Part shown: one piece after another, positions 15,951 to 24,175 of the stretch
Position numbering within the stretch: the first letter of the stretch is position 1
Layout of the letters: every line of letters starts with the position of its first letter
Source of the DNA: Paraburkholderia rhizosphaerae
Lineage (GTDB): Bacteria > Pseudomonadota > Gammaproteobacteria > Burkholderiales > Burkholderiaceae
Direction of reading: 5' to 3'
Length of the DNA: 64,000 bases
Assembly (NCBI RefSeq): GCF_004366595.1
Contig: NZ_SORE01000004.1
Coordinates: forward strand, 1-64,000
Made by a program: the position numbers and the translations under genes
The notes under the pieces: generated by a model
The model's database searches: none
What the model was told of the DNA's origin: nothing
Seen by the model: the letters and a program-made list of their open reading frames with translations, nothing else

Positions 15951-16532
15951 TCAGATTTTCAGCGGCGTGACCTTGGTGCCCGACAGCGAAACGTCGGCCA
16001 TCAGACCGGCATTGGTCATCACGATCACCTCGACCGGCGCAGTCGCGGTTGTCGTATCGATCGCCCCGTTTGCGCCGACCTTGATTAATGCAACGGACGC
16101 GTCGCCCGCCACCGTCCAGCCCTTCGAACTGCGAAACTGCTGCAGCGCGTCGGACGTCATGAACAGGAACACGATCGCCTTCGATTGCGCACCCACGGTC
16201 AAGCCGAACGAACCCGATGCCGTGCTGTAGTACCCGACCGTACTGCCGTTTATCAATAGCGCGCCCTCGCCGTACTCGCCGCCGACAATGAATCCGGCCT
16301 GAACCACGGACGGGAAAACCAGCACGCCTTGCGCTTTCGATACCAGTTCCCGTGACCCGCTGACTGTCGTGTACAGACGCGACATCGTGCCGTCGACACT
16401 TGCGTCGATCGATGCCCGCTTGGCCGCATCGGTTGCGCCGCTTTCGCCACTGCCGGTTGTGGTGGTACAACCGGTCCACGCGGACAACGCCGCTGCGGCC
16501 ATGGCACCGATCATGAATTCTCGTCGACGCAT
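15951..16532 (-). CDS. SYLF-domain lipoprotein (BPSL1445-like)
   Basis: This 193-residue protein starts MRRREFMIGAMAAAALSAWTGC, a signal with a lipobox cysteine at residue 22 and a twin-arginine-like opening. The rest is a SYLF/Ysc84 domain: FPSVVQAGFIVGGEYGEGAL, then GYYSTASGSFGLTVGAQSKA and VFLFMTSDALQQFRSSKGW. The same layout is known in Burkholderia BPSL1445, an immunogenic lipoprotein with a lipid-binding fold. It is expected in the periplasm, tethered to a membrane. Its start overlaps the end of the upstream small gene by 22 bases, so the two form an operon. A GGAGAA site supports the start. Confidence 0.9.
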   Translation of the reverse strand: MRRREFMIGAMAAAALSAWTGCTTTTGSGESGATDAAKRASIDASVDGTMSRLYTTVSGSRELVSKAQGVLVFPSVVQAGFIVGGEYGEGALLINGSTVGYYSTASGSFGLTVGAQSKAIVFLFMTSDALQQFRSSKGWTVAGDASVALIKVGANGAIDTTTATAPVEVIVMTNAGLMADVSLSGTKVTPLKI

Positions 16533-16822
16533 CGCAGTTCTCCATTAATGGATGAGATCGATGCGAATTCAAGTCTGATCCGCTCGCCCTCATAAACCGA
16601 CGATCCGTGACGGAGCACCGCTTCCAGAAGCTGGGGCTTCCATGCGCTGAGCGAGTCGCGCATCTGTTCGCGTGTGCTGCCATGCGCACCGAGCGAATCG
16701 CGCAGTACATCGCACGAAATTGAAAACGTGCGATAGCCCCATCCGAAGCCGTACGCCGAGAACCATAACGCGTCTTCATCGGACAGCGCGGGCGCTGTCA
16801 TCCAGACCATAGGCTGATTCAT
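16511..16822 (-). CDS. Small hypothetical protein upstream of SYLF lipoprotein
   Basis: This 103-residue soluble protein (start at the ATG preceded by GGAG) has no recognised family. It contains WFSAYGFGWGYRTFSISCDV and a helical segment STREQMRDSLSAWKPQLLEA, and ends GELRCVDENS. A GTG three codons upstream is an alternative start. Its end overlaps the lipoprotein start, so the pair is probably cotranscribed from the FNR-like promoter at 16871-16911. The plan (short globular, Ser/Arg-rich helix) suggests a regulatory or stress protein, but this is a guess. Confidence 0.7.
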   Translation of the reverse strand: MNQPMVWMTAPALSDEDALWFSAYGFGWGYRTFSISCDVLRDSLGAHGSTREQMRDSLSAWKPQLLEAVLRHGSSVYEGERIRLEFASISSINGELRCVDENS

Positions 16823-16870
16823 CGCAATCACTCCGCGCTAACGCATCGAGGATGCCGGTTGACGAAGTTA

Positions 16871-16911
16871 ACAATAGGGGTCCGTATCATGCATCGTTTG
16901 ACGTATGTCAA
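16871..16911 (-). promoter_or_regulatory. FNR/Anr-like box with minus 10, leftward promoter
   Basis: TTGAC-GTAT-GTCAA at 16898-16911 is a symmetrical FNR/CRP-family box. Leftward, TATTGT (plus-strand 16871-16876) is centred exactly 31 bases away, the geometry of a class II FNR promoter (box at minus 41.5). Predicted transcription would start near 16863 and drive the small gene and the SYLF lipoprotein. Confidence 0.55.
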
Positions 16912-17054
16912 ACCGGGTCAATGGCAACTGGCAGGGCTGCATCGCTGTCCGGTCCACCGCGTTGACCTGAGTCGACGCGCCCTCACCGATACGCGCGAGT
17001 AGCGTCGCCTATCGCGCGACGAGCCCGTCCCCCGCATGGGGTGACCGAAAAGCA
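16912..17054. other. Central part of divergent region
   Basis: The gap between the two divergent operons is 329 bases in all. Apart from the two FNR-like promoters at its ends, one further TTGACCTGAGTC half-palindrome occurs near 16961. No gene is visible. Confidence 0.4.
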
Positions 17055-17095
17055 TTGACCTGCGTCAAGCTGGCCGATCATCGCTTGCGTATCGT
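17055..17095 (+). promoter_or_regulatory. FNR/Anr-like box with minus 10, rightward promoter
   Basis: TTGAC-CTGC-GTCAA at 17055-17068 is followed by TATCGT at 17090-17095, again 31 bases centre to centre. The arrangement mirrors the leftward promoter at 16871-16911. It would start transcription near 17103, 49 bases before the DUF2252 gene start. Confidence 0.55.
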
Positions 17096-17151
17096 GAGTG
17101 AGTAGATCGGTCGTTCTCGCCATAGCGAGCCAGACCAGATGGGGAGGCGAG

Positions 17152-18573
17152 ATGGACAGACCCGTTTCAGGCAAAGCCGTGCGCGGTACGCGCACCCATT
17201 CCGCGCCATACCGGACACCGGATGAGCGAGCCGCGCAAGGGCGCATCATCCGCGATTCGATTCCGCGCTCATTGCAGGCGGGATGGACCGTGCCTGCCCG
17301 GCGCCACGATCCGGTCGAACTCCTGGTTGCATCGAATCAGCATCGTCTGGCGACGCTCGTGCCAATCCGTTTTGGACGGATGTCGGCATCGCCGTTTGCG
17401 TTCTATCGCGGCGCCGCTGCGGTGATGGCCGCCGACCTCGCGAGCGCGCCGACCAGCGGACTGCGTGTACAGGCATGCGGAGACGCCCATCTGATGAACT
17501 TCGGCGGCTTCGCCACGCCGGAGCGCAACGTGATCTTCGACATCAACGACCTCGACGAGACGTTGCCCGCGCCGTTCGAGTGGGATCTGAAGCGGCTCGC
17601 GGCAAGCGTCGTCATTGCCGCGCAACATCTGGAACTGCAGCACAGTGACATGACGCGCATCACGACGGACCTCGTGCGCGAGTACCGCGAGCGCATGCAC
17701 GACTATGCAGCGATGCGCGCGCTCGACGTGTGGTACGACAAAATCGACCTGCAAAAATACCAGGATCGCTCGGCCGATCCTGAGATCGTCGAAGCCGTGC
17801 GCAAACGAATCTCGCAGCGCATCGAGGCAGAGCGCCGCAAGACCGTACCGGACCATTTGTATCCGAAGCTTGTCACCGAGGAAGGCGGGCAACCCCGCAT
17901 CAAGGACGAGCCACCGCTGATCTTCCATCCGACCGAAGAGATCGCGCCCGGCCTTCAGACCGGGTATGCGCAGGCGCTCGCTTCGTATCGCGAAAGCCTC
18001 GCCGAACACGTGCGCGTTCTGTTCGACCGGTTCCACTTTGTCGATCTGGCAATCAAGGTGGTCGGCGTAGGCAGCGTCGGTACCCTATGCGCGGTGGGAC
18101 TGTTCATGGCGTCCGACAACGATCCGTTGTTCCTGCAGGTCAAGGAGGCGAACGCGTCCGTGCTCGAACCCTATGCGGGCAAGAGCCGGCATTCGAATCA
18201 CGGGGAACGCGTGATTGCCGGTCAGCGCATCATGCAGTCCGCGAGCGATGTGTTTCTGGGCTGGAGCCGCGGGCAGAATGGCCGCGATTTTTACTTCCGC
18301 CAGCTGCGCGACATGAAAATGAGCGTGATCATCGAAGCGCTCGACACGGGCTTGCTGCGGCAATATGCGCGCATGTGTGCGCACGCGCTGGCGCGCGCGC
18401 ACGCGCGTTCCGGCGATGCGGCGATGATGGCCGGCTACATGGGTTCGGGCCAGACCTTCGACGACGCGATTACCGAGTTCGCGACGGACTACAGCTCGCA
18501 AAACCGGCGCGACTACCGGGAATTTATCCAGGCGATCCGAGAAGGCCGGATTCAGGCGACGACAGAAGAATAG
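17152..18573 (+). CDS. DUF2252 family protein
   Basis: This 473-residue cytoplasmic protein belongs to DUF2252, a kinase-like-fold family of uncertain activity. Typical blocks are RFGRMSASPFAFYRGAAAVM, then CGDAHLMNFGGFATPERNVI and FDINDLDETLPAPFEWDLKR, with VGVGSVGTLCAVGLFMASDN later. GDAHLxNFG and FDxNDFDE-type motifs recall the catalytic and metal-binding loops of aminoglycoside-phosphotransferase-like kinases. The ATG at 17152 is preceded by GGGGAGG; an upstream in-frame start at 17098 is less likely and would precede the predicted transcription start. It leads a run with SulP and an APC permease and sits behind an FNR-like promoter. Confidence 0.9.
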   Translation: MDRPVSGKAVRGTRTHSAPYRTPDERAAQGRIIRDSIPRSLQAGWTVPARRHDPVELLVASNQHRLATLVPIRFGRMSASPFAFYRGAAAVMAADLASAPTSGLRVQACGDAHLMNFGGFATPERNVIFDINDLDETLPAPFEWDLKRLAASVVIAAQHLELQHSDMTRITTDLVREYRERMHDYAAMRALDVWYDKIDLQKYQDRSADPEIVEAVRKRISQRIEAERRKTVPDHLYPKLVTEEGGQPRIKDEPPLIFHPTEEIAPGLQTGYAQALASYRESLAEHVRVLFDRFHFVDLAIKVVGVGSVGTLCAVGLFMASDNDPLFLQVKEANASVLEPYAGKSRHSNHGERVIAGQRIMQSASDVFLGWSRGQNGRDFYFRQLRDMKMSVIIEALDTGLLRQYARMCAHALARAHARSGDAAMMAGYMGSGQTFDDAITEFATDYSSQNRRDYREFIQAIREGRIQATTEE

Positions 18574-18647
18574 ACGGGGGTTCCCCGCTTTACGTCACCG
18601 CGCGACAATAGTGCGAGGTGGTGGCAGGATCTGGAAGGAGCGGCGCC

Positions 18648-20438
18648 ATGGCCGAACAGGATGTTCCCGTCGCTGGAGCCGGAACGGCCGCGCATGCCGG
18701 ACGCATACGCGCAATATTCAGGGCCGCGCAATGGTTGCCGCACTACCGGTTGCAGTGGCTGTCATCCGACGTGGTCGCCGGTGTGACGCTCGCGGCCTAC
18801 GGCATCCCTGTGTCGCTCGCTTATGCGACGCTCGCCGGCTTGCCGCCGCAATACGGCATCTATTGCTATCTGGCCGGCGGGCTTTTCTATGCGCTGTTCG
18901 GTTCGTCACGCCAACTCGCGATCGGCCCGACCTCGGCCATCTCGATGCTGGTCGGCGTCACGGTCGCGGCGATGGCCGGTGGCGATGCAACCCGCTTCGC
19001 ATCCATTGCCGCATTAACCGCGATATTAATAGCGCTGATGTGCGCGCTCGCATGGGTGCTGCGGCTCAGCTCGCTGGTTAACTTCATCAGCGAAACCATC
19101 CTGCTCGGCTTCAAGGCCGGCGCGGCGCTGACCATCGCGCTGACGCAATTGCCTAAACTGTTCGGGGTCAAGGGCGGCGGCGATGCGTTCTTCGAGCGCA
19201 TCACCGTGTTAGCGAGCCAGCTTCCCGATACGCAACTCGCCGTGCTGGCGTTCGGTGCCGGTGCGCTGGCCCTGCTGCTGGCCGGCGAAAAATTCTTGCC
19301 CGGGCGCCCGGTGGCGCTGTTCGTGGTGGTGTTGTCGATCGTGCTGCTATCGGTGACGCCGCTACGCAACATGGGCTTCAGCGTCGTCGGCGCACTGCCG
19401 CGCGGCTTGCCCGCCTTTCATTTTCCGGCGCTGCGCGTGCGCGACGTGGACGGCATCGTTCCACTCGCGTTTGCGTGCCTGTTGTTGTCGTATGTGGAGA
19501 GCGTGTCGGCGGCGCGCGCGATCGCGCAGAAGAACGGCTATGAGATCGATGCACGCCAGGAACTGCTCGGATTGGGCGCGGCCAACCTCGCCGCGGGCCT
19601 GTTTCAGGGCTACCCGGTGGCGGGCGGCCTGTCGCAATCGTCGGTCAACGATAAGGCCGGCGCGAAGACGCCGCTTGCGCTGGTGTTCGCTTCCGTCGCG
19701 ATCGGCTTTTGCCTGATGTTTCTGACCGGCCTGCTCACCAATCTGCCGAACGTCGTGCTGGCCGCGATCGTCCTCGTCGCAGTCAAAGGGCTTGTCGACT
19801 TTCGCGAATTGAGCCATGTGTGGCGTACCAGCCGCGACGAATTTCTGGTGTCGATGGTTGCCTTTGCGGCAGTGTTGCTGCTGGGCATTCTCAAGGGCGT
19901 GATTTTCGCGGTGCTCGCATCGATGCTGTTGCTGATCAGACGCGCCGCGCATCCTCATGTCGCGATCCTCGGACGCATTCCCGGTACGCACCAGTATTCG
20001 GACATCGAGCGTCATCCCGACAACGAGCGACTGGCCGGTGTGTTGCTGTTCCGCGTCGAGGCGTCGCTGCTCTACTTCAATGTCGAACACGTTCGGGCAA
20101 CCGTATGGAGTGCGATCCAGGCGAGCACGAGCCCGGTCAGACTCGTGATCTGCGATCTGTCCAACTCCCCGACAGTCGACCTCGCGGGCGCGCGCATGCT
20201 CGCGGCATTACATGCGCAGCTGCTCGAGGCCGGGATGCAACTGCGGATCGTCGCCGCTCACGCGAGCGCGCGCGATATCCTGCGCGCGGAGGGGCTCGAA
20301 CGGCAGGTCGGCGATTTCGGCCGGTTTGTCAGCGCGGACGATCTGATCGCGACCTTCCTGCACGATGCCGATTCCGGGGCTTCAGCGTTGCCCGGCACAA
20401 TGCACGGTACGCCGCCGGGTGCGGGCACATTGGCGTAA
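18648..20438 (+). CDS. SulP-family anion permease with STAS domain
   Basis: This 596-residue inner-membrane transporter of the SulP (SLC26) family moves sulfate, bicarbonate or related anions. It opens with the family block LAYATLAGLPPQYGIYCYLA and GSSRQLAIGPTSAISMLVG, has about 10-12 membrane segments, and QGYPVAGGLSQSSVNDKAGA. The cytoplasmic STAS domain is at about residues 445-575 (RVEASLLYFNVEHVRATVWS, VICDLSNSPTVDLAGARML). A GAAGGAG site fixes the start at 18648. The next gene begins 20 bases after its stop, so they share an operon. The substrate is not clear from the sequence. Confidence 0.93.
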   Translation: MAEQDVPVAGAGTAAHAGRIRAIFRAAQWLPHYRLQWLSSDVVAGVTLAAYGIPVSLAYATLAGLPPQYGIYCYLAGGLFYALFGSSRQLAIGPTSAISMLVGVTVAAMAGGDATRFASIAALTAILIALMCALAWVLRLSSLVNFISETILLGFKAGAALTIALTQLPKLFGVKGGGDAFFERITVLASQLPDTQLAVLAFGAGALALLLAGEKFLPGRPVALFVVVLSIVLLSVTPLRNMGFSVVGALPRGLPAFHFPALRVRDVDGIVPLAFACLLLSYVESVSAARAIAQKNGYEIDARQELLGLGAANLAAGLFQGYPVAGGLSQSSVNDKAGAKTPLALVFASVAIGFCLMFLTGLLTNLPNVVLAAIVLVAVKGLVDFRELSHVWRTSRDEFLVSMVAFAAVLLLGILKGVIFAVLASMLLLIRRAAHPHVAILGRIPGTHQYSDIERHPDNERLAGVLLFRVEASLLYFNVEHVRATVWSAIQASTSPVRLVICDLSNSPTVDLAGARMLAALHAQLLEAGMQLRIVAAHASARDILRAEGLERQVGDFGRFVSADDLIATFLHDADSGASALPGTMHGTPPGAGTLA

Positions 20439-20458
20439 GCCTGTTGAGGAGAACGGCC

Positions 20459-22717
20459 ATGGCTGATCAAGCGAAGAAGATGAACGTCGTCCAGCTAACC
20501 TTCATCGTCACCGTCAACATGATGGGATCGGGCATCATCATGCTGCCCGCGAACATGGCGAAAGTCGGTGCGATTTCACTGCTGTCGTGGCTCATCACGG
20601 CAATCGGTTCGCTCGCGATCGCCTATGGCTTCGCCGAAGCGGGGCTGCTCAATCAGCGCGCCGGCGGCATGGCCGCGTACGCGGAAGACGCGTACGGCAA
20701 GGATGGCTACTTCCAGGTCTTCATGCTTTATTTCCTGTCGATCGCGATTGCGAATGTCGCGGTTGCCAGTTCGGCACTCGGTTATCTCGCCGCGTTCTTC
20801 CCCGTGCTCACATCGTCGCCGGTCGCAACCTGCATCGGCGTAATCGGTCTGTTGTGGCTGACCACGATCGCCAATTTCGGCGGTCCCAAGATAACCGGGC
20901 GCATCGGCTCCATTACCGTGTGGGGCGTGATCCTGCCGGTCGGCTTCATTTCGGTGGCAGGCTGGTTCTGGTTTCAGGGCGGCACTTTCGCAGCCGCATG
21001 GAATCCGAACGGAATCCACGTGCTCGAAGGCATGGGGTCGAGTATCGCACTGACGTTGTGGGCGTTTCTCGGCATGGAGTCCGCAGTGCAAAACTCATCG
21101 GCGGTGGAAAATCCGAAGCGCGACGTTCCGCTGGCATGCATGTTCGGGACGTTGGGCGCGGCGATCATCTACATCCTGTCGACGGCGGTGATCCAGGGCA
21201 TCGTGCCCAATGCCGAACTCGCCGCGTCGACAGGGCCGTTTGGCCTGGCTTTTGCCCATATGTTCAATCCGGCGATCGGTTCGATCGTGATGGCGCTTGC
21301 CGCGATGGCGTGTGTCGGCTCGCTGCTCGGCTGGCAGTTCACACTCGCTCAGACCGCGAAGGACGCCGCCGACTCCCGGATGTTTCCCGCCATCTTCGGC
21401 AAGGCAAACCGGATGGGCGCGCCGATCGCGGGCATGGTGATCATGGGAATCGCGCAGTCGCTGATGGCGCTATCGACGATTTCGCCGAATCTGACCGAAC
21501 AGTTCGAGGCGCTCGTCAATCTTGCCGTCGTGACCAACGTACTCCCGTACATCATTTCGCTGTCCGCGCTCTTCGTGATGATGCGCAACGCCGGCACCGC
21601 TCGCGCCAGGTTCAGGCTTAACACAGTGGTCACCGTCATCGCGCTCGCGTACTCCATCTACGCGATCTATGCAGCCGGCAAGGATGCCGTGCTCGGTGGA
21701 ATGCTGGTCATGGCGATCGGCTATGCGGTCTACGGCCTCGTCGCGCCACGCTTCGGCGCAACGAACCCGGCCGGCCGCACCGCGTCCGCGCCCGCGGCTA
21801 CCGCGATGGCCATTGCCATCCTCGTGATCTCGGCGTTCGCGCCACAACCGGCGCACGCGCAGATGAATGCGCAATCGCACGCGACGAACGACACGCTGCA
21901 GCGAATCAGGCAGTCGGGCACGATCAACATCGGGTATTTGAGCGGCTCGCGTCCGTTTGCCTATAAAGACGCCGCCGGGCAGGTCACCGGCTACACGATC
22001 GCGCTATGCGAGCGGGTTGCCGATCAGATTAAATCCAGCCTGGGCGTCAGCACGCTGAACGTCCAATGGGTTGCGCTCACGGCGGGCGACGAAATTCGCG
22101 CAGTGCGCGACAAACGCGTCGATCTGCTGTGCGGCGCTGCCGACACGCTGGTGAACCGGCAAAGCATATCGTTCTCGATCCCCGTATACGCGGGCGGCAT
22201 CGGAGCAGTCATTCGAAGCGATGCGCCCGCCGGCTTGCGCGAGCTGCTATCGGGCGTCGGCCCGTCACATCCGCTGTGGCGCGCTTCGCCGGCTCAACTG
22301 CTGTCCCGGCAAACCGTTTCGGTCGTCGGCGGCTCGCCGACCCAGCGCTGGGTGACCGGCAAACTCGGCGAGCTCGACATCTCCGCGACGGTTGTTCCCG
22401 TCTCGTCGGTCGACGTGGGCGTGCAGAAAGTCATCAATCGTCAGTCGAGCGTCTTTTTTGCCGAGCGCTCATTGCTGCTCGCGGTGGCGAGCGCTAGCCC
22501 GTCGGCGCGCGATCTGACTGTGCTGGATCGCCGGTTCACGACGTTGCCGGTGGCAATCGGCATCGCGCGCGGCGACGACGACCTGCGCCTGCTGGTCGAT
22601 CAAACGCTCAGCCGTCTTTACAGGTCGCCCGAATTTGCCGGCATTTACCGCAGATGGTTCGGGGAGCTCGATACGCAGGCTCGCGACTTCTTCCGGATGA
22701 CCGCACTGCCGGAATGA
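20459..22717 (+). CDS. APC-family permease fused to a solute-binding domain
   Basis: This 752-residue protein joins two parts. Residues 1-440 form a PotE-like amino acid/polyamine antiporter with 12 membrane segments (MMGSGIIMLPANMAKVGAIS early, LWAFLGMESAVQNSSAVENP in the middle). After a last segment ending APQPAHAQ near residue 465, a complete family-3 periplasmic solute-binding domain follows (LQRIRQSGTINIGYLSGSRP, FAYKDAAGQVTGYTIALCER, DLLCGAADTLVNRQSISFSI). The domain should lie in the periplasm, tethered to the carrier. An ATG with TTGAGGAG upstream fixes the start; the open frame upstream is SulP shadow. Such binding domains usually serve ABC systems. Confidence 0.88.
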   Translation: MADQAKKMNVVQLTFIVTVNMMGSGIIMLPANMAKVGAISLLSWLITAIGSLAIAYGFAEAGLLNQRAGGMAAYAEDAYGKDGYFQVFMLYFLSIAIANVAVASSALGYLAAFFPVLTSSPVATCIGVIGLLWLTTIANFGGPKITGRIGSITVWGVILPVGFISVAGWFWFQGGTFAAAWNPNGIHVLEGMGSSIALTLWAFLGMESAVQNSSAVENPKRDVPLACMFGTLGAAIIYILSTAVIQGIVPNAELAASTGPFGLAFAHMFNPAIGSIVMALAAMACVGSLLGWQFTLAQTAKDAADSRMFPAIFGKANRMGAPIAGMVIMGIAQSLMALSTISPNLTEQFEALVNLAVVTNVLPYIISLSALFVMMRNAGTARARFRLNTVVTVIALAYSIYAIYAAGKDAVLGGMLVMAIGYAVYGLVAPRFGATNPAGRTASAPAATAMAIAILVISAFAPQPAHAQMNAQSHATNDTLQRIRQSGTINIGYLSGSRPFAYKDAAGQVTGYTIALCERVADQIKSSLGVSTLNVQWVALTAGDEIRAVRDKRVDLLCGAADTLVNRQSISFSIPVYAGGIGAVIRSDAPAGLRELLSGVGPSHPLWRASPAQLLSRQTVSVVGGSPTQRWVTGKLGELDISATVVPVSSVDVGVQKVINRQSSVFFAERSLLLAVASASPSARDLTVLDRRFTTLPVAIGIARGDDDLRLLVDQTLSRLYRSPEFAGIYRRWFGELDTQARDFFRMTALPE

Positions 22718-22874
22718 ACAGCCGCACGGCTCGCGCGGCATTTCATTTACCGCGGCGGCGTTTCGGCGTTGCGGTGTTTCAACGCGTCGGCGCGCACCGG
22801 CCCATCTCGCCGGCATGCCAGTGCGCACTGTTGCAGTGACCCCCGGCTACATCGTTCATTCAATCGTCTCCATG

Positions 22875-22916
22875 GAAAAACGTGCCGCCGGCGCAGGATG
22901 ACGGGCGCGGCGGCAC
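22875..22916 (-). terminator. Terminator of the CBS-BON gene
   Basis: An 8-bp stem (GTGCCGCC at 22882-22889, GGCGGCAC at 22909-22916) is extended by GCGC/GCGC with one bulged base and has a 10-base loop. On the minus strand it is followed by GTTTTTCC. It lies between convergent genes 37 bases past the CBS-BON stop. Confidence 0.7.
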
Positions 22917-22952
22917 AGGTGGTCATTCGTGATGCGAACGACGACTGGCCGG

Positions 22953-23645
22953 TCACATCGCGGGAAGCACGACCGCATAGTCAAGGTGGCTGCTCACCTC
23001 TTTCACGCCAGGCACGTTTTGCGCCGACACGCAGAGCGCCGTGCGCTGTTCCTCGCTGGTAATCGTGCCCCACAGATGCACGACACCGTCGGCCACGATC
23101 ACATGCTCGCGCGGCAGCGCCCAGCGCTGGCCGGCCATCGCGTTGACCACCGCGTCGCGCAGTTCCGCGTCACCCGGCGCCGTGACCGGCGCGGTGCGCA
23201 GATCCGCACTCGCCAATGCGCGTACGAGGTTCGCGCGGCTTACGATGCCCGTCACCTTGCCGTTCTTCACGACCGGCACCCGCTTGATGCGGCGCCGCTC
23301 GAGCAGATCGGCCACTTCCACGAGCGGCGTCTCTTCGTCGACCGTAATGACATCGGTGATCATCACGTCGTTGACGGTCTGCGCATGCTCCTTCACGTAC
23401 TCGCCCGCCAATTCGCGCGTCGAAGCAAGGAATTGCAGCCACCACGAGCGCTGGCGCACGCCGGTGCCGATTTCGCTACGGCGCAACAGATCCCCCTCGC
23501 TGACGATGCCGACCAGGTTGCCGTCGGCATCGGTCACCGGCATTGCGCTGATCGAGTGTTTGACCAGCAGGCCGGCGGCCTCGCGTACGCTCATCTCCGG
23601 GCTCGCAAAAATAACGGAAGTCGTCATCACGTCCACTGCACGCAT
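22953..23645 (-). CDS. CBS-pair and BON domain protein
   Basis: This 230-residue cytoplasmic protein has two CBS motifs (MTTSVIFASPEMSVREAAGL and DVMITDVITVDEETPLVEVA, residues 5-60 and 92-150) followed by a BON domain (DAELRDAVVNAMAGQRWALP to the end). CBS pairs bind adenosyl ligands such as AMP, and BON domains bind phospholipid or other surfaces. Proteins like this are common in Burkholderia stress islands. The ATG at 23645 has AAGGAGACATCCG in front; an extension of 17 codons upstream is less likely. A terminator follows. An FNR-like box lies about 450 bases upstream. Confidence 0.92.
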   Translation of the reverse strand: MRAVDVMTTSVIFASPEMSVREAAGLLVKHSISAMPVTDADGNLVGIVSEGDLLRRSEIGTGVRQRSWWLQFLASTRELAGEYVKEHAQTVNDVMITDVITVDEETPLVEVADLLERRRIKRVPVVKNGKVTGIVSRANLVRALASADLRTAPVTAPGDAELRDAVVNAMAGQRWALPREHVIVADGVVHLWGTITSEEQRTALCVSAQNVPGVKEVSSHLDYAVVLPAM

Positions 23646-24175
23646 CGGATGTCTCCTTGGACAGGGTTTAGCCGGTCCGATCCGGATGGGCGGCACTTAT
23701 GCTCATCGAATCTTCACCGGTCAGATCGAACCGCGTTCGTGCGAATTGGCTTGCCGCAATGGCTTGCCGGACTTGACAGTTTCACGCGAACGCATGCTCC
23801 GGGCGATGGCTTGACTGCACCGCGGCCGCTTGCTCGCCAACACGACCAGTCATTGAGAGTACGCCTTTTCGCGGGCCGCGGGTTGCGCGTCGGACCCACG
23901 GCATTGGCTTGTCGGCTCGCAGCGAATGCGTGCGCATCGTCCGGCATGAGCGGCCTTATTGAGCGGCCTTATTGGGCCAGCTTTTTGAGCTCACGTTAAT
24001 GAGCCACTCCGTCGGCTTGAACCAGGCAAGCAACACCGGCACGCGGTGTGCCGTCACCGGTTCATGATGGGTCGCAACGACGGAATGCCAGTTGACGCAA
24101 ATCAAGCGCGCGCGTGGAGCGCGGCAACAACTGTATCGGCCATGCGCAACGATACGTACGGACACGACCGCTCAT
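23646..24175. other. Long gene-free stretch with FNR-like box
   Basis: No gene was recognised in these 530 bases. It contains an exact two-copy tandem repeat of TGAGCGGCCTTAT at 23947-23972 and the FNR-like site at 24092-24105. Reading frames over it look random. It may be the long leader of the CBS-BON gene or the site of a lost gene. Confidence 0.45.
24092..24105. promoter_or_regulatory. FNR/Anr-like box
   Basis: TTGAC-GCAA-ATCAA is a close match to the FNR/Anr consensus and the best of the three boxes found. Leftward, CATCAT (plus-strand 24064-24069) is centred 32 bases away and could be a minus 10. The nearest leftward gene, CBS-BON, starts 447 bases on. No minus 10 is seen at the right distance rightward. 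Confidence 0.5.

Noticed and set aside
19709..20458. A 250-codon extension in front of the APC permease frame
   Set aside because: It lies inside the SulP gene in another frame, has Arg/Pro-rich shadow composition, and the ATG at 20459 has its own ribosome binding site.
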